Source: Apostichopus japonicus (Eukaryota; Echinodermata; Holothuroidea; Aspidochirotida; Stichopodidae). Taken from it: a stretch of 64,000 nucleotides of DNA. A program made the position numbers and the translations under genes. Of this stretch, positions 35,901-47,900 are shown one piece after another (positions within the stretch are counted from its first letter, which is position 1; the number at the start of each line of letters is the position of its first letter). Location: NCBI RefSeq assembly GCF_037975245.1, contig NC_092561.1:3455001-3519000 (forward strand). The letters are read 5' to 3'. The notes beneath the pieces were generated by a model, which saw only the letters and a list, made by a program, of their open reading frames with translations, made no database searches and was not told the origin of the DNA.

Positions 35901-38900
35901 CTTAGATAGTGTCGAAAGCGCCCCTACAGACCATTCTCTCCCCCCTGACCTATACCCCTAGCTCCGCCACTGGCACCTACTGAAAGAAGAAGAATTTGCA
36001 ATGTGTTTTTCAATGGTTAAACTTATATTATTATTATCATTATTGTTGTAACGACTTCCCCAATAATTATAACCAATATGGAAGGGTAATAACACAGAAA
36101 ATGATTGTATGTTATTGGCATGCGATGTAAAAACCGATGCATGCCTATATGATATGAACATTAACATGTGGAACGCGTGCGGAGCGCGCAAAAAATTTTG
36201 GTTATATTTTTCGGGCAAGTAGTTACAGCCCCCCCCCATTATTGCATTATGGCCTAATGTGTGGTCATTTATTTACCGGTGCTGACCGCTACATTACCAA
36301 TGCATTAGTGCCTAATGTGTGGTCATTTTTTATTTACCAGTGCTGACCGCTACATTAACAATGCATTAGTGCCTAATGTTTGATCATTTATTTACTAGTG
36401 CTGACCGCTACATTACCAATGCATTAGTGCCTAATGTGTGGTCATTTATTTACTAGTGCTGACCGCTACATTACCAATGCATTATGGCCTAATGTGTGGT
36501 CATTTATTTACTAGTGCTGACCGTTACATCACCAATGCATTAGTGTCTAATGTGTGGTCATTTATTTAGTAGTGCTGACCGCTACATAACCAATGCATTA
36601 GTGCCTAATATGCGGTCATTTATTTGCTAGTGCTGACCGCTACATTACCAATGCATTATTGCCTAATGTTTGATCATTTATTAACCAGTGCTGACCGCTA
36701 CATTACCAATGCATTAGTGCCTAATGTGTAGTCATTTATTTACCAGTGTTGACCGCTACATTACCAATGCATTAGTGCCTAATACTGTATGCGGTCATTT
36801 ATTTGCTAGTGCTGACCGCTACATTACCAATGCATTATTGCCTAATGTTTGATCATTTATTAACCAGTGCTGACCGCTACATTACCAATGCATTAGTGCC
36901 TATTATGTGTGGTCATTTATTCACTAGTGCTAACCGCTACATCACCAATGCATGACTGCCTAATGTGTGGTCATTTATTTACCAGTGTTGACCTGTTAAC
37001 CTGTCCTTCAAGGGGAGAAGTTTAGGTAGAAGTTTAGTCTTCATATGTTATATAGTTTAAGAAATAGTAGAATTTAGTGCCACTTATGTTTCCATGTCAG
37101 TATTAAGATATTATTCAACTTTGAAATAGTCTAAAAAATTGATAACTGCAGTAGGCTGAACATTTGGCCGACAACTGCACTGTATCCATGATGTAACTCA
37201 GCCGTGAACTACGATTACTTAAAAATGCATTCATGCTAGCTTGGACTATGGAAGCTCACTAAGCTCCGAAATCTGTTAGTAGAATAATCTGGAAAATTCC
37301 TGCAAGGAAACGAAGATTTACAGCCACCCACTGTTGTGTTGCAGGCCATAGCTTACAGTTGGCCACCTTAGACTTATACATTAATTACAATAATTACATT
37401 AATTAGTGTACCAGTTTTACCAAGGTAGAGACTAGTGAGAGGTTCATATAATCTTAGCTACTGTCACTGATAATTTGTTGCTTTTTTCTTATATCACTGA
37501 TCAGTTTATAATATTTTAATTTTTATTTATTTGATCTGCACAATATCAACATAAACGTAATCACAGACACTTTGTATAACACAAACAATAGTGTATGCAT
37601 ATTTTATGCACCATTTTGTTGGGTAATGTGGTGCCTGGAATGCAATTATATTGGAGAACCCATCTACCTGTACGACCCAAGGAGATCTATATGATTACGT
37701 ATTAGGCGTTCAGCAATGAACATGTTTAAAAGCTTTGTGGGGAAACCCCTCTAGGTTACAGTTTCCATGATGTCAGGAGGCCTTATTATTCCTATACTGT
37801 ACCTAAAATTGTGCATATATTGTACACACAAAAACACAGTATACAAATAGCTGGTTGTTTTGCAAAGTGTGAAATAGCATTTGTATTGAATGAATGCCTA
37901 TAACAGGTATACAAAAGCCAAACAGAAAACGTTTACAAACTAGGGTCTTTTGAATTTGCAGTACTTAGCTATTTGACCCCATCAAATTTTCAAGGCCAAC
38001 GGTTAACTTTTGCATAAAACACTGTCCTGAAATTGTGGGAAGACTCGCGCAAAAAGAAACGTCTAATGCCAGTAATCTGACCAAGTTTCAAATGAGGTGC
38101 AACAGAAGTGTTAGACACCACCATCGATCCCAGAAAATACACACACAGCTTGATACCGTCGGTAATTAGACACTAGTGTACAGTCAGTACATATAAAGCT
38201 GCGGTCAATACCCACAGCACAGTGTACAAACGATACAGCGATGGACATCTCAGGTCCAGCTAAAGATATTACAAGATATCACGTTTCTTTACTGTCTGCA
38301 TTTTGTAGCGACAAGAGAAAACCTTCACTTGCAAGCAACGGAAAGTTAACTTTTTAAAGATGGCAGCACGCTGTTTTGGGCGAGTCTTCAATGCATTTAA
38401 GTGCTGGACATTCATGTACGTGTCTGACGAGAGGTCATGCCAGATGGAGGGTATCTGCAGCAGTGCATTACCCAATTGTCTGGCCATGCTAGTGTCAACT
38501 CTTAAATTATGGTTGCCATGGGTAATAAACAGGTGCCATTATAAATTGCTATTCGATTTGGATTAAATATTTATGCAGAGTGCATTGCCTGGTCGTGTAC
38601 AGTGTTCCAAGACCAGAATAAATAGTTACCATGTTTAGTTCTACAAGTACCCCTTCAAATGTTCTACAGTACCCCTTCAATGTTCTAGCATACCCCTTCA
38701 ATGTTCTTTGGTAAAATTTCTTCCTTTTATATACAAATTCATGACTCTTAGCCACTGTTAGCACAAGACATACACCAAACCAGCAAGTTTAGTACAAATT
38801 AGTTACCAATATCAGAATGAATTGCTGTACATTAGTTTGCTAATTTATCAAAAGAAACTTCAGATGCAATAATAGTTGCAATAATTTTTCTACCCTGTTT

Positions 38901-41900
38901 GATTAGAGCATTGATATTTAAGTGAATTAGATAGGTTAGAATTGAGAAGTCTTATTCAACACACAGTGTATATTCTCATTGCAGTTGAGAAACAGTTCAA
39001 AATGGAAATTGTACTTGATGGAGTCTTTAGTCTAGAAATATTATAACATTGTCACTGACAAAATGAAACCATATTCAAGACTAATTAGATATATAAAGCG
39101 AAACAGAACCAGATCTACCACACATACTGAATTTGATGGAATGTCAAGAATAATAGCCGACTGTTGTCTGGTATTTTCTCTTAATATCTGGTTTCACTTT
39201 GTGGAAATATTTTGTGCAGCGTTATTCTGTATTGTTTAACTTTAGATATTGTACAGCCATCAGTTTGAAACATATGTTTGATTTTATTTCATCAGACTTT
39301 GACCAGAAGGTAGGACAAAATCAAACAATTAAATAGTATATTCTGTTTGCTTGAGATGTAAAGGTGTTGAAACTTTATGAAAGGCTTTAGATTACAATAG
39401 TAGAGTGTGCCTAGTAGTTGTTGGCATATCATTGCAGTATTTCAAAACCTAGTCATATTTAGCCAAGGACTGCACTAGTTACCTACATGTACACTACTGG
39501 TGCTAAAATGTATGGAAGCTAGTTTGGACTTTGGTTGTCTAGCAGCTGCTGCAAAATAAATAAACTGTTAGTTGATAAATGAATGTGTAGTAAGGTCCCT
39601 TGTGGAGGTGGACTTCAATACAGCATTACAGTATACCTGTACAGTCGTACGTAAATTATAGAAAGAATCATCCCGCTTCAAATGCTGCATCATATGTACA
39701 GGTCTGATCCTGGGGCAGACTGTGTGATAACGTGCTACTAGTAGCAGCTCAGTGATGCTGGGACCTTTGAAGCAAGAGAAATTGATGCTTAAGGCAGTGG
39801 TAGAGCGTCCATACAGTCAGGGGGGGCGGATGCCCCCCCTGATGGACTCAAATAGACTGCTGGCGCCCTTTCAGCTTTTAACCACTTTTTACTTATTCGC
39901 GACTATTTACTTTTTTATTGCGCTCTCATCTACCTATTGACATTTGTCACATTTTGTTGGCGATGACACCTATTTATTCTTCGTTTATTCGCAAATTAGC
40001 AAGGCCAGGAAAGGGTCATTTCCGGCGATCTAGGAAGTATCTTTACTCAAAAAATGTCTGTAAGCTCTGTGCTATCCTGTGGTGGCGCTCCACTTAGATA
40101 GTGTCAAAAGCTCCCCTACTGACCATTCTTGCCCCCCTTGACAAATACCCCTAGCTCTGCCACTGGCTTAAGGCACATGAAATTGGAATTGCCGCTATGA
40201 ACCAGCTGCAGATGGGTCGACTTTAGTGGAAATATCTGCACCGGACAGGGTTCTCAAAACTATGATTAATTTAGTTAGCAAGTATGCATGTACAGTATGT
40301 ACTGTACAATATGTATGTATTTTAGATCCTCCTGCAAGCAGGAACTTGCAAAGAAGCTAGCATTGGCTTATCAAAGCCGCAAGCTGACCGAAGTCAGTCT
40401 CTTACCTTCATATTTAACGTCCATGATTATGAATTGTCAATTGTCAAGAACTCACTTAACTGAACTACATACACTAATCGTGTAGTGACTCGAACTCGGG
40501 ACCTTATGATTGAAAGGCACCGGCATTTACTCCTGAGCTAACACTCCAGTGTTTAATTAACTAATTAACTAATTATGAATGGGAAGACGTTAGAGGGCAG
40601 GTCCAAGCTATTGTATCCCTAGAAGCCAAATTTCAAACTTTACTGAAGCACCCTAAATGTGGTGTCATGTTAAAGCTGAATTATTGAAGTTTCAGATTTT
40701 CATAATTTTTAAATTTTTTTTTGCCTATTCGAACAATTACAGCCAGCTAATTTGCATAAATTCAAGTTGCAGTGTGACGTACGGGACATTTGGAATCCTA
40801 TTTCGCTGCCAGCAATATGAACTTATTGAATATAAGTTATGTGGGACATGATACACCCTTCCTTCCAATAATTTTGACAAATTATGTTTGGGGGTTCATC
40901 AATTAAATATGCTAATTAGCCACTGTCCAAATACTGATGTCCCGTACGTCACAATTTTCAGCACTTTTTTTCAAGTTTTGATATGGACGAACAATTTTTT
41001 TTTGGTGATATTCTGTAAAGTTCTAATTAAGAACATTGTTCAACAAAATCCATCCCAAAAAAATTGAAGAAATATTCACAGCAAATATAATTATCAAAAT
41101 TAAAAATGTGACGTACGGGACAAAATGTGACGTACGGGACATAGTGTGGGGGAAACCCTGTATTTATACATAATAAACATGCATGGGCTCCAATGGGGAC
41201 CTCTACTGGAAACCTTCCAATGCTTACCAATTTATTTTGTTGAAAGATGGTAGTTGCAACTTACAATCCCTGCATGCCTGAAGAGCACAACATGGCTTCA
41301 AATAAACCATTGACTGATGACCACCAACAGCCCAGGTGTTGTTCAATATACTATTGGGAAGTCAATTGTTGTGTGTGTGTGGGATACAGAATCATCTACA
41401 ATGCTATTCAACATTGACATTGAATGAGGACGACTTCAAGAATGTTGAGTTTGCATTTCAACATTTCGTAGGCCTATTGTGAAGTGTGACTATCATGACT
41501 GTGCAACAATGTTCTTGTGTCCTGAACTTAGATAGTAGACATTGAGATTTTTAGTTACAAGTGTAGAGTTTTGCTCGCCCAATTTTTGCAGAGGACAATC
41601 ACTCATGAGTTTGTTCAATAATCAGTATTAGGTCTATAGAGTTGTACTAGTTTCATAGATGGACATTACATTGACGTTACTGTGGACATTTTGATATGTT
41701 TTGAATGGGATGGATCGTATTTCAACTTGAGGGTTAATAGTGGGGAGTATGATACAGTGTTGTACAGTATACAATATACCAAAACAGTTTTGCACCAAAA
41801 CTTTGCATCATGAATCATTTGTGGTCTAACAAAGCTAGAATTGATGTTATGACTATTTGGTCTGGTAACCAGTATTAGGTCTATAGAGTTTTCTTTGTTG

Positions 41901-44900
41901 TACTAGTTTCATAGATGGACATTATGTGGACGTTACTGTGGACATTTTGATATGTTTTGAATGGGATGGATCATATTTCAACTTGAGGGTCAATAGTGGG
42001 GAGTATGATACAGTGTTGTACAGTAAATACCAAAACAGTTTTGCACCAAAACTTTGCATCTTGAATCATTTGTGGTCTAACAAAGCTAGAATTGATGTTA
42101 TGACTATTTGGTCTGGTAACCATAGTTCTATAGAGTTTTCTTTGTTGTACTAGTTTCATAGATGGACATTACGTGGACGTTACCTCGGACATTTTGGTAT
42201 GTTTTGAATGGGATATGGATCATATTTCAACTTGAGGGTCAATAGTGGGGAGTATGATACAGTGTTGTACAGTATATACTGGAAACAGTTTTGCACCAAA
42301 ACTTGCATCTTGAATCATTTGTGGTCTAACAAAGCTAGAATTGATGTTATGATGAGTATATATTTGGTCTGGTAACCAGTATTAGGTCTATAGAGTTTTC
42401 TTTGTTGTACTAGTTTCATAGATGGACATTATGTGGATGTTACTGTGGAAATTTTGGTATGTAATGAATATGATGGATCATATTTCAACTTGAGGGTCAA
42501 TAGTGGGGAGTATGACACAGTGTTGTACAGTATATATACCAAAACAGTTTTGCATCAAAACTTTACATCTTGAATCATTTGTGGTCTAACAAAGCTAGAA
42601 TTGATGTTATGAGTATTTGGTCTGGTAACCAGTATTAGGTCTATAGAGTTTTCTTTGTTGTACTAGTTTCATAGATGGACATTATGTGGATGTTACTGTG
42701 GACATTTTGGTATGTCTTGAATGGGATGGATCATATTTCAACTTGAGGGTCAATAGTGGGGAGTATGATACAGTGTTGTACAGTAAATACCAAAACAGTT
42801 TTGCACCAAAACTTGCATCTTGGATCATTTGTGGTCTAACAAAGCTAAAATTGATGTTATGAGTATTTGATGAATGTGTAGAGTAGATTTATACTTTACG
42901 CATTCCATGTTTTATGTAGTGGAATGATCTCACAAGTACAGTCACTGCTCTTTTCGATCCCCGAAAGAAGGAAATATGGCATTAAATTACCAATGACATT
43001 GTTCTGACATATCCAAATTAATGTTTTTATGTAGAAATCAGCTTGTTATGGTATATTCAGGAATAAAAATATGAGCTTTCATAGTCAATTTTTATTTGGA
43101 CAAATTGTCCCGTACGTCACATGTCCCGTACGTCACAGGACAATTTTCATTTGTGTAATCACTGAACTGGAATGGCTTCATATTTTTTTCTAATATGTTA
43201 CAGCTTAGCCCTAAGAAGGTTAGGCTATTCATTAGTTATAACAGCCCGATCACTGCCCTCCTAATTTCAGAGGGATTTCAGCATTGCTCTTTAGCACAAA
43301 AAACACAAAATTCTCTGGTCCCGTACGTCACACTGTACATTAATTAAGATGGGACCTAATTAAAGCAAGTGTAGGAAATCTTCATGAGTTTTTAATAAAG
43401 TAGCAGCAATAACAAATATGAAAACCTTAAAAAGTTTCTGGAAAATAGATTTTTTATAACTTTTAGACACATTTAAGTCTCTGAAATGTCCCGTACGTCA
43501 CAGTGCAAATAGCTTGGACCTGCCCTAGAGGGACCTGGATACCCCAAAGCTCTTAAACTGTATATATATTCCATGCAACAGACAGTTGGAATAACTCAGC
43601 TTCTGCGCTTACCTGTCTCCCCTACCTCAACCTTCTGGCACAATGCATAGAACGACAGAGCTAGTGTTCACTGATTTAACAGAGTTTTATAATCTCTGCC
43701 ATGATCAGATATACACCCAATGAACAGTTGGCAAACGATACTAATTTATTCAAATAATACTCTTAATTAACTCAAAACTAACATAGATATATGCCATTAA
43801 TGTCATAGCTTAATTGATGGCCCACTTCTCTTGATCAAGTACTTGCAGGTGGAGGTGAAATCTGCAATTAACTTTTTAAGCTGACTGGAGCTACAGTATT
43901 AGCATTTATAAGTTATACTCACAATTCTGTTCATTTGTGACACGCAAATTAATGCATGTTTTCTGAATTGATTATATACTTTATTGAAATTTAATTACAT
44001 CAAGCCACAGAACTACCAAATAGGAGAATAATGTACTTTGTCATGTCCATCGGCATGATCATATACAGTAATACTACTGTACAGACAATATCTTTACAGT
44101 TTAAGACCTGGAAGTTTCTATATGTCTCAGTACAAAATAGACACTGTAGGCTTTGCCATATTTTTCCTTTGGTTTTTTGCCTCAGGTGTGTTTAGTCTGC
44201 AGTGTGTTATCTGTGATAAATACAACTTTTTTACAACTCTGATATAATTAATTAATATTTAAAGAGTTACTTATTACCATAAACATCTTGAACATTGATG
44301 AGCAGTTAATAAGGTGAAGGACCTCTATTAATTTTAGTGATAACAGTTTTATGACATCCAACAGTTTTTGCTTTTCATTTCTCCATTTTTATCAATCATT
44401 GAATCAGAAACTACAATATATTAGTTTATATTTTGAAACCTTTCGTGTAACATATTTAACTGATCAATGGTAAGCATTTTCCTATGTCCTTCATACACAC
44501 TGATTTTTACTAACAAATATATCACAAGCTCTCGGTGCACAAAGGTTTGAATATACAGTAGTTAAATTATTGAACTACACAAACATGTGTTTTATGGTCG
44601 CTTTCAACCAGTTTGTATTTATATGAATAGACAGTCTGCATCCTTTGTAGAGAATAGTAAGCAGATTTATGTCAACAGATTTTTGCCTTTATATTTTATA
44701 GCCTCCAGAAAGCTTTGACTAAACTCCCACAATGAATGCAGTGGATAAGGTTGACTAGAAAGGTTTCGTTCCAAATAAAGTCATAAAAAATATTGCATCA
44801 AAATTTATTGGAGATGTGATTGCTACAGTACAGTATGTAGAGACACCTGAATGATCAGATTATAGCAGATATGCTAGAAAGTCTGATAATGGTCACCCAT

Positions 44901-47900
44901 GCTATAACGTCAAGAAGCATTTCATTGTCCGTCTAAAAGAAATTATCCACAATGAGATATTTAATTGTTTTACCTTTATTTTAATTATCCTCAATGACTG
45001 GTACTCATTTGGAGGATCAGAGCCTCTAGGATAGTAAAAGTTTGAAGATGGGGCAAGGAGGGTAAAGGGTGGAGAAGGGGAGCAAAGAGGTGAAAGAGAC
45101 CTGTAGCAGATGTGTGGAACCCAGGACAGACACTACCATGTCAATATACAGTAGTTTAAAGATGAGGCAAGGAGGGGAGATGGGTAAGGAGGGTAAATGG
45201 GTGGGAAGGGGAGCAAAGGGGTGAAAGAGACCTGTAGCAGATGTGTGGAATCCAGAACAAACACAGCCACGTCAGTGTAGTTTAAAGATGAGGCAAGGAG
45301 GGGAGATGGGCAAGGAGGGTAACTGGGTGGAGAAGGGGAGCAAAGAGGTCAAAGAGACCTGTACATAGCAGAAGCAGATGTGTGGAACCCAGAACAAACA
45401 CAACCATGTCAATATAGTTAAAAGATGAGGCAAGGAGGGGGAAATGGATAGGAAGGGGTGGGGAGGAATGGAAAGGGACCTGTAGCAGAAGCAGATGTGT
45501 AGAACCCAGAATAGACACAACCATGTTAGTTTACAGTAGTTTAAAGATGAGGCAAGGATGGGAAATGGGTGAGAAGGGGGGGGGGAGAGAGGTGAAAGGG
45601 ATGGAAAGGAACCTGCATTAAACAGAGGCAGATGTGTGGAACCCAGAACAGACACAACCATGTCAGTGTCGTAAGAAGAGATGAGGCAAGGAGGGGATAT
45701 GGGTGGGGAGGGGAGTAAAATGGGTGAAAGGAACATATAGCAGAAGCAGATGTGTGGAACTCAGAACAAAGACAACCACATCAGTCTACAAATAAGTACA
45801 AACTTAAGCTGCTTACTGTCATTCAAAAGGCAAACAGCTCCTTTGATACATGTTTAAGAGGCAAAGAGGGGAAATTGGAAGGGTGGAGGGGGGAGGGGGT
45901 TGGAGGGAGGGAGAGCTAAGGAGGGTTTGAGAGATATTGATAGGAAGGGAGAAGGAGGAGAAGATAAGGGAAGAACGAGAGAGAAAAGTGACGAGAGGGG
46001 AACGTACTGAATGCAAACCCAGAGACTGTTTAAAAATATGTGAGAAATAATCACCACAGTAGATCGAAAACAATTTAATATTGACAATATTGACAATATT
46101 TTATTACTGTAGGTCAGGGAAAATTCATCCAGGTATATAATTACCAAATGGAATTGCACACAGTACATTTATTGTCTGTTTTTTGGTTTTGTTTCTGACA
46201 ACAGCTTTGGGGAACACATCACAGTCCCTCACGTGTTGAACAAGGCATAAAGATGAGCCTAACTCCATTACAACTGGACTACGTTGACCTATATCTGATG
46301 CACTCACCTTGTGGCAGGAAGGTGAGCTAAACGTAAAGTCAAGAATATTTACAAACCATGCTAATTTAGATATGATGTTTTCTTAGTGTTGCATTTCATA
46401 GATGATCAAATGTATAATGTCGGCATATATAGATAAGTACACACAATGTGTAAACTCTACAATGTGCCATAAATTGGTCACCCTTGAATGTTCTACTAAA
46501 CCAAGCTCATTATTATGTATGTATGTATGTATTTTAGATCCTCCTGCAAGCAGGAACTCGCGAAGAAGCCTCATTGGCTGATCAAAGTTGCAAGCTGACT
46601 GAAGTCAGTCTCTTAGATTCATATTTAACGTCCATGATTATGAATTGTTAATTGTCAACAACTCTGTAACTGGGCGACATACATTAATCTTGGAGTGACT
46701 CGAACCGGGGACCTAATGATTGGAAGGCACCGGCGTTAACCACTGAGCTAACACTCCATTATCACTTGATAGAATTTAATTCCAACAGAAAGGTTCTTTA
46801 CTGTAGCCTATCTAGAACAGGGATGCATTGAATGTCTTACCAGTAAAAACTATGAACCATTGGATCTGGAAGGAAAAGGAATAAGGGAATAATTAATCTT
46901 TTAATATAAACCTTCTGTAAAATATAATTAGTATCCAGCATTCACCTACAGGTTTCTTTTGCATGTGATTTTTTTCGTGGAATGGTTAGTTAAATTTTAA
47001 ACTTTTCCTTCGGTTTAGTTGATGTGTTACGTAGAATACAGTTAATCAAAACTGGACAAGTCTGTTTTTCTAGAATGTATGAATTTTTAAATTTGGGTAA
47101 AGATAATTGTTTTATCAGTGATTAATATGTTGGAAAAAAAATTACCTATACCCATCATGTGTTCTGCTCTTTGTGGTTAAATTACTATTTCATATTGTCT
47201 TTTGTCAGTACTGATGTTCTCACTCTGATGTTTAGTTTTATCTTAGATAAATCTATTTTTTATTGATTGATTAAAATCACATTGAAATTAAGAAAAAGGA
47301 ATTGTTTTTATTAAACACAAGAAATATTTAAAGAGAATTTGTCATATACGCCTTTTGACCTGACCAAAACCTAAGCTACAGTATGAAGTACTTCTATATA
47401 TATTGAAGAGTTCTTTGAACATTAAGGTTTTTTGTTTAATAAATTCTTTCCTGTTACAGTTCATCGATGACAAGACCTTCTTCCCAAAGGATGAGAATGA
47501 CAAGAATGCTTATGATGATGTCCATTATGTCGAAACTTGGAAGGTAATCACAGGATGATGTTCTTATTAAGATTATAAATGCTGAAATTTATGCTTTAAC
47601 TGCTGCATCTTGCTGAAATGGTTTGTCTCGATGTGATAATAGTGGATACTTCACCATTCAAGGTAACACAATCTAGCTATGATATGATAGGTCAGTGTAC
47701 ATAGTGCAGCTATTTATGCTTCAGAGAGGGGGAAGAGAGGGGAGGGAGAGGGAGGGAGGGGGATCACATATGCTGGAACCATTTCTCGTTAGTTGATTGG
47801 TCACTGCAGCTGTAGTGTTTGTGCTAGTACTGTAAGTATCTTCTTTCACACTAATAGCTTCCTGTCGTGCAAGGATTTAGATCATTAGTCAGCTTTTGAA

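Larger units (their letters stand above)
35115..36995 (+). repeat. 58-bp tandem array, split by an insertion
   Basis: The unit reads GCATTAGTGCCTAATGTGTG then GTCATTTATTTACTAGTGCT then GACCGCTACATTACCAAT. About two units lie at 35115-35228 and about thirteen at 36237-36995. Within the array a three-unit block with the variants TATGCGGTCATTTATTTGC and TTTGATCATTTATTAACC is itself duplicated (about 36600-36775 and 36780-36955), so it has begun to form a higher-order repeat. Confidence 0.9.
40595..43525. mobile_element. 2.93-kb non-autonomous DNA element with motif-bearing arms and satellite core
   Basis: The ends GGGCAGGTCCAAGCTATT and AATAGCTTGGACCTGCCC are inverted repeats. TAGA flanks both sides (40591-40594 and 43526-43529), a four-base target duplication. 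Eight copies of GTGACGTACGGGACA (either strand) lie in the two arms, and none were seen elsewhere in the window. The core is a tandem array of about 250-bp units. No transposase frame is visible. The superfamily is not assigned. It is unrelated by sequence to the 5' palindromic element, but shares GGG termini and a four-base duplication. Confidence 0.75.

Noticed and set aside
35115-36995. CRISPR-like array
   Set aside because: The repeats are contiguous 58-bp units without unique spacers, in a eukaryotic intron. It is a minisatellite.
41926-42153. 75-codon frame in the 250-bp array
   Set aside because: It follows the satellite unit and is not kept across the other units.
45272-46168. Pro/Ser/Leu-rich minus-strand frames
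   Set aside because: They arise from the purine-rich tandem repeat and A/G tract; the repeating translation follows the DNA period.
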